Shown here in pieces: positions 1-8,600 of a stretch of DNA of 21,240 nt. The stretch is from Cymbomonas tetramitiformis (taxonomy: Eukaryota > Chlorophyta > Pyramimonadophyceae > Pyramimonadales > Pyramimonadaceae). Position 1 is the first letter of the stretch, and each line of letters begins with the position of its first letter. A program made the position numbers and the translations under genes. The stretch spans positions 1-21,240 of the forward strand of contig LGRX02025820.1 of assembly GCA_001247695.2 (NCBI GenBank), in the 5' to 3' direction. The notes under the pieces are model-generated. The model was not told the DNA's origin, did no database searches, and worked only from the letters and a program-made list of their open reading frames with translations.

Positions 1-2
1 TC

Positions 3-554
3 CTGGACGAGCTGGTGAAGCTGAAGCAGCAGTACCATGACGTGGTGGGCATGGAGCTTCCCAAGGGCGTTGTGGACCGCGACCACAAATCGCCGCTGCG
101 CGTGGACCCCGAGTACCGTGATGGCGCACGGCACAAGAGGTGCTACAAGCTGTCCATGGAGGAGTTACGACAACTTCGTGGGCAACTGGACGAGCTCTTG
201 GCAAAGGGATACATCCGTCCCTCGTCTTCACCTTGGGGCAGTCCAGTCCTGATGGTGCCCAAGCCCTCCAACCCCAAGGAGCTGCGACTGGTGATCGACT
301 ATCGCCAGATCAACGAGATCACTGTGAAGGACCGTTACCCTCTCCCTGACGTACAGTCCCTCATTGATGACCTCCGGGGAGCGACTATCTTCTCCACCGC
401 GGACGCTCTGTGGGGATTCTGGCAGGTGCCCATGGAGGAGGGCGCAATCGAGAAGACGGCGATGACCACGCCGTTCGGAGCTTATGAGTGGCTGGTTATG
501 CCCATGGGGTTGTCAAACAGTCCTTCTTGCTGGCAGCGTATGATGCAGAGCTAG
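3..554 (+). pseudogene. Ty3/gypsy reverse transcriptase, N-terminal half of the fingers/palm (frameshifted)
   Basis: This frame is open from the window edge, so there is no true start here. It contains typical gypsy RT blocks: a YIRPSSSPWGSPVLMVPK stretch, then LRLVIDYRQINEIT, then RYPLPD, then FSTADALWGFWQVPMEE (catalytic Asp region), and TPFGAYEWLVMPMGLSNSPSCWQRMM. The conserved block continues towards a Y-L-G-x-x-x-F-V-R-V-F-V-D-D-I sequence, but that lies in another frame. The present frame ends at a TAG at 552-554, immediately after M-M-Q-S. The most economical explanation is a one-base indel near 545-555 in a degenerate copy. Programmed frameshifting is unlikely, because Ty3-type frameshifts lie between gag and pol, not inside the palm. 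Confidence 0.9.
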
Positions 555-3500
555 CTACCTAGGACATCTCCCATTCGTAAGGGTGTTCGTGGACGATATC
601 ATGATCTTCAGTAAGAATCCAACTGAACACCTCGGTCATTTGAAGCAGGTGCTGGAGGTCTGCCGTCAGAACAAAGTCCGGCTGAAGGAATCAAAACTGC
701 GGTGCTTCAAGCGCTCTGTACGGTTCCTCGGGCATGTCATTGATCGTGAAGGATGCCGACCCCAGCAGGACAAGATCGCAGCAGTAAGGGATTGGCCCAA
801 GCTGGAAACTGTCAAACATGTGCGACAGTTCCTGGGTCTGGCCGGGTTCTACCGCCGGTACATCCAGGGGTTCTCCGATCTAGCTCACCCATTGACTAAG
901 CTGACGAAGAGCTTAGTGCCCTGGGAGTGGGGCCCAGAGCAGGAGCGAGCATTCGAACGGTTGAAGCACGCGCTGACCACAGCCCCTACGTTGATCCTTC
1001 CAGATCAGAAGGCAGCTCACAATGGCACCCCATTCGTCGTACAGACGGACGCTAGTGCAGTGGCACTGGCTGGGGTACTGATGCAGGACCTAGGGAAGGG
1101 CCTGCAGCCGATCGCCTTCGAGAGCAAGCAGTTCTCATCAGCGGAACAAAATTACCATGCAGGGGAACGGGAGTTAGCAGCGATTCACCACTGCACGACT
1201 CAAACGTGGAGGCATTACCTTATCTTCACGGAGTTCCGACTCATGGGAGACCATGCGCCGCTGAAGTGGCTCTTCGCTCCAGGCCGGGAACTCAGCAGGC
1301 GACAAGCGAGGTGGTACGAGGATCTGGTGGAGGTGGGCGTGCATGCGATGGAGCACGTGCCAGGGCGCACGCTGGTGGTGCCGGACGCTGCCTCACGGCG
1401 ACCGGACTACGTGCAGACGACAGCGCGAGACGGGCTTAAGGAAGCAGGGTATGTGGACCCGAGCACCGACCAGCCTGTATCCGCGGAGGAGGGCCGAAGA
1501 GCAGCGGGAGCTAAAGGGAACCCAGCAGAAGTAACCAAAGCTAAGGCTGAGGTGAACGCAGCGGTGAAGGAGAAGAAGATGGGGAAGGAGGACCCTAGCT
1601 CTCCGTTGGACGCGGGGTTCAGTTCAGCAGACGAGGAGGACGAGGAGTACCCTCCAGTGAACCCTCCTGTGGTAACTGGGAAGCTGACGCAGCTTAATGG
1701 ACTGTGGTGGGCGGAGACCCCCGACCTGTGGCGCGACGCCATGGACACAGTGGCCACGATGGCGGCAGTCTCTGCCCTTGCGGGCGTAACTACTAGAGCG
1801 GCAGCAGCAGAGCAATCAGCAACAGGTGATGACCCAGCGTCTCCCTTGGATGCAGAAGCCGTTCTGTCAGAGACACCCCCAGTACAACCGCCTGCAACAG
1901 TAGCTCAGAAGCCAGCAGCGGAGCAGCAGCAGCCATCAGCAGCAGTGCAGCAACCAGCAGCACAACCGCCAGCGACAGCAGCAGAGCAGCAGCAAGCAAG
2001 CCCAAGGATCCGACCTGGAGAACCGCTGGTGGACAAGCAGGATTGGAAGTTGATCTCCTCGGAGTTCGCTAGGCTGCAGAGCAAGTACTCTCGAGCACTG
2101 GGAGGACCATTCCAGGTGGATGCGTGCTGTGACGCTATGGGTCAGAACCGACAGGTGAGCACATTCTGGACTGATTGCTTGAACGAGCAGTGGAGGGGTC
2201 GTATCGTCTGGTGCAACCCCCCCTTTTCAGACCCCAACGTGAGCATTGAGGACATTCTGCGACACTATGCATCTGAGGCAAAGCAGGACCCGTGCCACAC
2301 AGCCGCCTTGTTCTTGTTGCCCGACTTCCCTCAGGCGAGTTGGCGACCGTTGCTACGTGAGTTTGGCCTGGAGATCGTAGAAGTCATCCCAAGGGTGAAC
2401 GAGCATGGTGAACCCAACAGACTGTTTACCGCACCTGGAGAGGAGAGAGGTCACCGCGCGGCTCTGCAGGAACTGCCAGTCCCATGGCCAGTGCTAGTAG
2501 TGATAGCCAGGCCGCAGAAGCCATCCAGCAAGCTGGCCCCACGCGAGAGACCCACAGCGCAACCAGCAGTCACGCTCTCCGGAGCAGCAGCAAAGGTCAG
2601 AGACAAGTCGGGAACAGTAGAGCCAGGAGTGTTCTTGCGAGCGCTGAGAGCTGAGCACAGACGCAGCGAATATCTCAGGACCCTGAAGCAGGAGCTGCTA
2701 AATACCCAGCATCATCGCACAGAGCATTTCCGGTTGGTAAGCGACATCATTTGGAGAGTGGCTGAAGGGCGCTACCAGGTGGTGCTGGCGCCGGACTCGC
2801 CCTTGCGGGAGCTAGTGTTGAGAGAAGCTCACGAGGCACCATCCGCAGGCCACACCGGCAGGGACAAGACGCTGGAGCGGGTCCGAAGACGTTTCTGGTG
2901 GCCGCGAATGGACCTAGATATAGCGGAATGGGTAAAGACGTGCGTGACGTGTCAGCAGACCCAGCCGCGACAAGGGTATCCCATGGGACTGTTGCAACCG
3001 CATCGAGTGCCAAGCAGGCTCTGGGAGGTTGTCAGCATCGATTTCGTGACCGGGCTTCCGATGACTCAGCGAGGAGTAAACGCCTTCACTACCTTCACCT
3101 GCAAGCTGAGCAAAATGGTACACGTGGTGCCAATGACCTTCAACGACAGCTCCGCAGAAGTAGTGGTAAGACTGTTCATGGACGCAGTATGGCGATTGCA
3201 CGGAGCTCCAATGAAGATAGTGTGTGACCGAGACCCCCGCTTTCGCGACGCCATGACTCAGGAGTTTATGCGACTGATGGGCGTCAAGGTAGCTAGCACC
3301 ACTCCCTACCACCCTCAGAGCGATGGGCAAGCGGAACGCAGCAACCACACCGTGGAGCGTATGCTGCGCTGCTACGTGGATGAGAACCAGGAGGATTGGG
3401 ACCTGTGGGTGGCTCCGGTGGAGTACGCCATCAACGACTCCAAATCGGCAGTGACAGGGTTCTCACCGTTCGAACTGGTGTACGGACATGCACCAGCGAC

Positions 3501-3707
3501 CCAGTTGGACCTCTTCATGAACGCAGCTCTGGAAGGAGGTGCAAAGAGGAGGAAGGGCGGTCGCACAGCAGCGGACAAGCAGGGTACCGCTCACCAACTG
3601 GCCAAGCAGTTCGCGCGGCAGCTGCAGGCGGCACGAGAAGGTTTGCAACTGGCTCAGCAGCGTATGATAGAGCAGTTCGACGCACGACACCGGCTAGCCT
3701 CTGTTCC
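544..3707 (+). pseudogene. Ty3/gypsy pol polyprotein: RT (FVDD box), RNase H, Dam-like domain, integrase
   Basis: The frame opens after a stop at 541-543 and carries the RT catalytic box VFVDDIMIFS (about 583-612), then RT connection motifs (VRFLGHVI, RQFLGLAGFYRRYI). RNase H follows: QTDASAVALAGVL near 1042, an AFESKQFSSAEQNY stretch, and GERELAAI. A low-complexity Ala/Gln-rich linker (about 1440-2030) leads to a methyltransferase-like domain (2032-2517). Integrase has an HHCC finger (H of LREAHEAP and AGHTG; C-V-T-C near 2941) and a DDE core with Asp in SIDFVTGL (near 3038), Asp in CDRDPRF (near 3223) and Glu in QSDGQAERSN (near 3328). The protein then ends abruptly; the codons after about 3705 read through unrelated antisense sequence to a stop at 3909. 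The integrase C-terminal domain is missing. Confidence 0.93.
2032..2517 (+). other. Phage-type DNA N6-adenine methyltransferase (Dam-like) domain inside the gypsy pol
   Basis: Between RNase H and integrase lies a globular segment of about 160 residues that begins DKQDWKLISSEF and runs through FQVDACCDAMGQNR, STFWTDCLNEQW, GRIVWCNPPFS, AALFLLPDFPQASW and a FGLEIVEVIPRV strand. This order (D-W start, D-x-C-A/C near the front, W-x-G-R-x-x-x-C-N-P-P-[FY], then a hydrophobic L-x-P strand) is how I recognise the Dam family of phage adenine methyltransferases (PF05869), where N-P-P-[YF] is the catalytic motif IV. The catalytic tetrad is intact here. Whether it methylates DNA, or serves the element as a binding fold, cannot be told from sequence. 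Domain edges are approximate. Confidence 0.75.
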
Positions 3708-4661
3708 ATTGTGCCCATCTGAAGGCGGTTTTTGCTACCCATGTGCCACAGTTGTATGTATCTGTTTGAATGTTTCCTTGCTAATGGTAGTTGTAAATTC
3801 CTTATATTCTGTAATGGTTATGAAAATTTTAAACCAGGTTTTGAGTGCTGCCTCAATCATATTAATAATTTCTCTTTCGGCTTCATCTCCAAAGGGATCA
3901 TATATGTAAGCCTCTATTTTCCCAGGTGATGATGAGCGAATCATTGTGAGACGCCAATGTATATTGTCACACACACCTATTTGTGTGTGGCCATATTTCC
4001 TGAGTCTGCTATTAATGAGTTGTGTGAGATTTTGGTCCTCCCCTGTCATCTTCAGCATCATGTCTGTAAGGTCCATAGGGGCTATGGTACTCGGGTCCCG
4101 TATTTTCATTGCATCACCAACATGAGTTGCATTTAACCACCCCTTTTCTGAAAGGAGTGATTCCGTGGCCATTGTGGTTTCAACTACTGCGTTATCTTCT
4201 GTGCTTGCTCCACCGCTTAACAGCTGCCCGGGTTCCGAAATATTATATTGTTTGGTATCGTTATCCTTCTTGTGGTGAGTTTTATATTTCATTATTCTTG
4301 AAGGTAAATTCATTTTGGGTTTCTTTGCAGTTTGGGTCCGTGTTCTCTCCCAAAGCCATGCCATTTTGGGGTTTTGAATCATGTATTTCAAGGCGCTCTT
4401 GCTTATCCTTTTGCAGGCCTTAGGTCTCTTGTGGGCTAGGTGTATTATGACTCTGGGTCCCGGGAAATATTTTTTAGGGTTCAACTTCATTCTGCTGAGT
4501 TCAGCCATTATATGAAGAAGCATGATAGTGGGCCCGTAAGTGGTTGTTTGCATTTCCGCTCGTGTTTTAATAATATTTTCCTCACATCTTAAGAGGTGTC
4601 TCATTATGTAATATGTCATAATTATGCTACCGCTTATGGCTTTATCTATTTTTATTTCCAT
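3708..4661 (-). pseudogene. Ulp1/C48-like cysteine protease, truncated at the catalytic Cys
   Basis: This minus-strand reading frame starts at ATG 4661 and is open to TAG at 3735, about 308 residues. The C-terminal half resembles Ulp1/SENP-type peptidases: LLSEKGWLNATHV (compare the family's W-L-x-D-x-x-I entry motif), DNIHWRLTMIRS with the probable catalytic His at about residue 235 (codon 3957-3959), and YIYDPFG with the probable Asp at about residue 255 (codon 3897-3899). After the in-frame TAG the same frame continues QKPPSDGHN (to 3708), which looks like the Q-x-x-x-D-G-x-x-C-G box up to the residue before the Cys. There the sequence switches to the gypsy element. The Cys is therefore absent and a stop precedes it. 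The coding strand is A-rich like the RNase H segment at 7900-10089, which suggests a related element. The assignment rests on motifs only. Confidence 0.6.
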
Positions 4662-5437
4662 TTAAAATATATTTCGGGCCATGCTGGGCTTACTATAAGA
4701 TACATATATTGTGTTAAGTTAACAGCCTTTTCGGTCCATACCAGATTGAAGGTATACATTTTTAAATTTTCCGTCCACCGCGTTAGATTTGCAATATATC
4801 GCCGCATTATTTCCGAGCTCCGTATTAGTTTATCTGTAGCCCGCTTGACTACATTCCGTGTGTCTTTTGCAAGACCAGTGCGCACCTCGCTTCCCCCGCT
4901 CCCGTGGCTTCTGAACATTATTGTGCTCTCCGTGTTACGCGTTACACCCACTTGTTGCCTCCCCTCAGCTACCATACCGTTAATTTGGGCGTTCCTCTTT
5001 CGCACATGGTTTCGTATATGTCCTCGGGTCCCTTCCCTGAAATCTTTTGGTTCTAGACTCTTTTTTGCAAAATTTCGATTTTTAACGAATTGTGCCTCAT
5101 GCAATTCGCTTCCGGTCCAATGTTGTCCGTTTGCCTTTATTTTTTCCCTACTATCCCTTTTTGTCATATATAAGCATTGTGTGAAATATTTTCGCCCAAT
5201 TTTACTTCTACGAACCTCCACCCGTCCCGTATTCACTAGGTATCGTCTCAAGAGGTTAGGGTTTCCCATTATTTTTGTGCTTATAGCCGCCTTTCCCCTT
5301 AAAAACATGTGTCCGTGCCCCCGAGCCTCTCGTAAAATTATTTTATCAGTACTATTACGGTGTATTGCATTCAGTTCTAAGTCACTTCTCGCGAACCCGC
5401 CTGAGGCGTGCACCTCTCTCCGGGCCGCGGGGCACAA
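4652..5437 (-). CDS. Unrecognised basic protein segment upstream of the Ulp1-like ORF
   Basis: A minus-strand open frame of about 261 codons lies directly upstream of the Ulp1-like ORF. It has no clear ATG at its 5' end (the first codon at 5437 is TTG), so it is probably a fragment of a longer coding region. The product is strongly basic, rich in Arg, Lys and Asn, with no domain I recognise. It ends TAA at 4652, and the next ORF's ATG (4661) lies within its last codons, in another frame and directly after a stop in that frame. This could be a stop-restart overlap or a frameshift in one decayed ORF. The A-rich coding strand matches the Ulp1-like segment, so the two probably belong to one element. 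The opposite strand is also open across much of this stretch but reads as low-quality protein. Confidence 0.4.
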   Translation of the reverse strand: MCPAARREVHASGGFARSDLELNAIHRNSTDKIILREARGHGHMFLRGKAAISTKIMGNPNLLRRYLVNTGRVEVRRSKIGRKYFTQCLYMTKRDSREKIKANGQHWTGSELHEAQFVKNRNFAKKSLEPKDFREGTRGHIRNHVRKRNAQINGMVAEGRQQVGVTRNTESTIMFRSHGSGGSEVRTGLAKDTRNVVKRATDKLIRSSEIMRRYIANLTRWTENLKMYTFNLVWTEKAVNLTQYMYLIVSPAWPEIYFKWK

Positions 5438-5649
5438 AAATAGATATTTTTAAAAATGTAATTTTCCTACTGACTGTGTTCGCAGGACTCCAAGACAACG
5501 GTAACAACGGCAATGGGGCGACACAGGTGAGAAACGAGGTGCGCCACCCTGTGTCTGTAGCGCCGTACTTTGCATGTAGTGCCCAAAACCCCTGTCCGAA
5601 CAAGCCAGACACAAGACGTCCAGCAACTGAAAAACCTAAGTTAGCCAAC

Positions 5650-8600
5650 ATGAAAGCCGGCAATGTGCGAAAATTCGGAGAACGAAGTCCCCAACAAGTG
5701 GGGCAGGAAGAAAAATCGAGCAGACACATGGAACGAGAACGAGGATCAGCGGACCAGGAGAACACTGAGGAGTTCATCAAAGAAATAAGAGCGCAAGCAG
5801 CGAAGAGAACTGACACGTACCCAGGCGGAGCGACCATGCCAGACCTCTGTGATACGCATGGAGAAGATATGAAAAAACTGACTGAGGCCGCGGGTGCAGC
5901 AGAGGCGGATATGACGGCGCTGGAGGCAGTGGCAGAATACATGACTGTCTACGAGGACACGCGAAAAGTAAAATACCAGCGGGGCTTCCCACTGGAGAGC
6001 ATCTACGGGCTCCCGGCAGGACACGGCAAAACTCACTACCAGCTGGTAGTAAACTGTACTGACCTGACCTCAGAGGAGCAGGACGAAGTTGGCATGCACA
6101 AGAAGGGGCCGCAAGTGACGGTGGGGCCTTTTCGAGAAGAACCGAGAGCAGCGAGACAGTACATCGGACACCTGGAGTCCGCAATACGACACTTTCACGA
6201 CCTTCCTGACACCGACCCAGTCCTGAGCAGTGGCAAAACTCAGCTGCGCTGGTACGCGAACAAGATAGCCGAGCTCCATCTCACCTTCGAGAAAAGCGAA
6301 TACGCCATCACTGCACTGGCGACATCTCTGGTCCATCTACCTCTTCACTGTGTGCCACTTGGGGCTGACGACTTCCAGGCGACAGACGTTTGCATCCCGA
6401 GGGTGAGGGTATTTCATCCGAGGCAAACCAGAACGGGCAACGCTGAGCGACAACTTCACATAATCAGCGAGCAGCTGCGGGGGCATACGACCAAAGACCT
6501 GGAAAAACAACTGCGCAGTATGCCCTCAGTTGAGTCGGCAATCAAAGGGGCGCGGGGACTGCCCGCGTACATGGAGAAGCACACAAATAGCATCCGGCTG
6601 GTGGCAGTCACGGAGGAAGCAGCTGATAACATCGAGTCGAAGGCGCTGGCTTTCCCGGGCCTCGGGGAGTACACAGTTCAAAGAATCAGACCATCGCTTG
6701 CGAACAGAGGCGAGGACGAGAACGAGGTGATAGTGGTGGATAAGGGGAGCACCATCAACTTGGCCGAGGACCTCCCGAACTTAGTCATAGCCATCCAGGA
6801 GATATTCACACAGGCGGGCCTGGGCGAAGCAACTGAACATCTGAAGCCGCTGCCAGCGACAACGGTGAGGCCGGGCACCGATCCAGCGAAACCCGAGACG
6901 TACCTGCGAGTGAGAATCACGAGGAGCGGCAATCTTTTCACCGGGCTGGCGAGTGAAGCCGCCTATGAGTGGCTGGGGAAGCAGGACAGACGTACGGTTC
7001 GTCTCTCTCTCCCCAACAAATCTCGCTCTTACCTCCTACAGCACTCAGACTTTTCGCGCACCGGAGACAAGTTCAAGGGCAGAAAAGGGAGAGCAGCGCC
7101 GCCAGCGGTGGGGGCGCAGCAGACGGAGGACATCGTACAGGCGCTGGAGGGCAAACTCTCCAGCCAGTGGGCGAAAGTTGTGAAGGACGGGGCCGGGGAC
7201 GAAGCGATCAACGAGCTCCGAAAAGCCGTGGAGAAGCTCGAGGGCACCTGTAAAAACGGCTTCACGGACAGCGTGGAAGCCACGAAACAGGTCTCCATCA
7301 AAGTGGACGGGGTGAAGGACTCCGTGATCGACCTCACCGAGGAGACCCGCGAGCTCCATAAGCAGCATCTCGGGATCTCCAGCGACATACTGGAGTCCTT
7401 CAGCAACTCGAACAAGGCACTGGCCAAGCTGCTGAAAAATCAACGCACCCCCGAGCCGGCCAAGAAGAACCTACGCCGGCCACGAGAGGCGAGTGAGCCA
7501 TCCGACAGCGAAGGGGGTATGGAAATCGACGAAGAGACGCTGTCAGAGCTCAAACGCCTGCAAAAAGCACGGGTAAGTTCCCTCGGGAAAAAATCATCCT
7601 CACGGGATAGAGGACCCCTCGCATATGGCGTTGGGGGAAACAGCCTGAGAACAATCATCCTGACTAACAAGCTCGGGCATCGGCTCAGAAATCGGGCACG
7701 AGACAGAGGGTGGAGCCACACCACCTGCATCACAAAACCAACCGTGCAAACACGGCAAAAGAGGAAGGGGAATCAGCAGAATAAGGACTGGTGGGACCCC
7801 TGTATGCATCGCAGGCCAAGGCAGACGAGAGGAAAAAGCTGGAGCAGCTGGAGGAACCGCGCTCTCACCGAAGCCAACGCACGAGATACAGCAGGGGACC
7901 TCTACAAGGCACTGAAAAAGGCAATTAACTCCACAAAAACAGCAGAACCCGTCCTAGGGGTAGGGATATACCCCACATATGCTAAAAGCCCGTATAGGAA
8001 ACTACTAAACAAGCACATGGGATACAGAGTGCATGAGCTGCTTGAGATAAAGGAAGGACAGTTCACCTTCCTGCCACCTGACCACTGGATGCAAGGGAAC
8101 CTACAAAAACCCAAGCAATGTAACTGGAACATGAGAATACTGATAGTAGCGAATGCGGCAGGATGGAGGAAATACTGCCCGGACGCACTTAAAACCCACG
8201 ACATATTCAGCGAGGCCCTCCTCAAATGCCCGCAAAGCAAAGTCAGGACGATAGGCAGAGCATGCTACATGCACAGGCCTCTTACCCTTAGGGATGCAGA
8301 CAGGCAGCCTAGGTCAATTACTGAATGGGAGAAGGATTGCGTCATAGACCCAGCGCCATGGACAAACCATGAACTACCGGTTATACAAGCAATGCCAAGC
8401 GGCCACCTGGAAAACTACGTAGAGGAAATAATTGACCGCTGGATGGAAGACAGGAAAAAAGAAGGGGAGCACAGAGGAGGGGACAGGGGACCGAGGCCAA
8501 TAACTATGGACGTACTAAGAGCCAACACTACGTGGAGCAGAGAGGAAATAAACAGGGACGCACTAAGAAGATGGGCACTACAGTTTACGTGCCCAGGCAC

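Larger units (their letters stand above)
1..3707 (+). mobile_element. Ty3/gypsy LTR retrotransposon, pol region, truncated at both ends
   Basis: The domain order reverse transcriptase, RNase H, extra methyltransferase-like domain, integrase is that of a Ty3/gypsy element, since integrase follows RNase H. The 5' part (LTR, gag, protease, start of RT) lies outside the window. The 3' part (end of integrase, any chromodomain, LTR) is missing: gypsy-like sequence stops at about 3704-3707, just before the usual G-D-x-V patch, and an unrelated minus-strand coding segment begins. No gypsy sequence resumes after the neighbouring LINE-like remnant, so this looks like truncation or rearrangement rather than a simple nested insertion. 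A frameshift near 545-555 also makes this copy non-functional. The border could be off by about 5 bases. Confidence 0.93.

Noticed and set aside
4596..5453. Plus-strand open frame opposite the Ulp1-like and basic ORFs
   Set aside because: It is the complement of a low-T coding strand and so lacks stops by composition; the protein has no motif, while the minus strand carries recognisable protease motifs.
6361..6380. G-A-D-D in the ORF1-like region as an RT catalytic box
   Set aside because: The surrounding residues (PLGADDFQATDV) lack the hydrophobic strands and the upstream RT blocks expected around a true Y/F-x-D-D.
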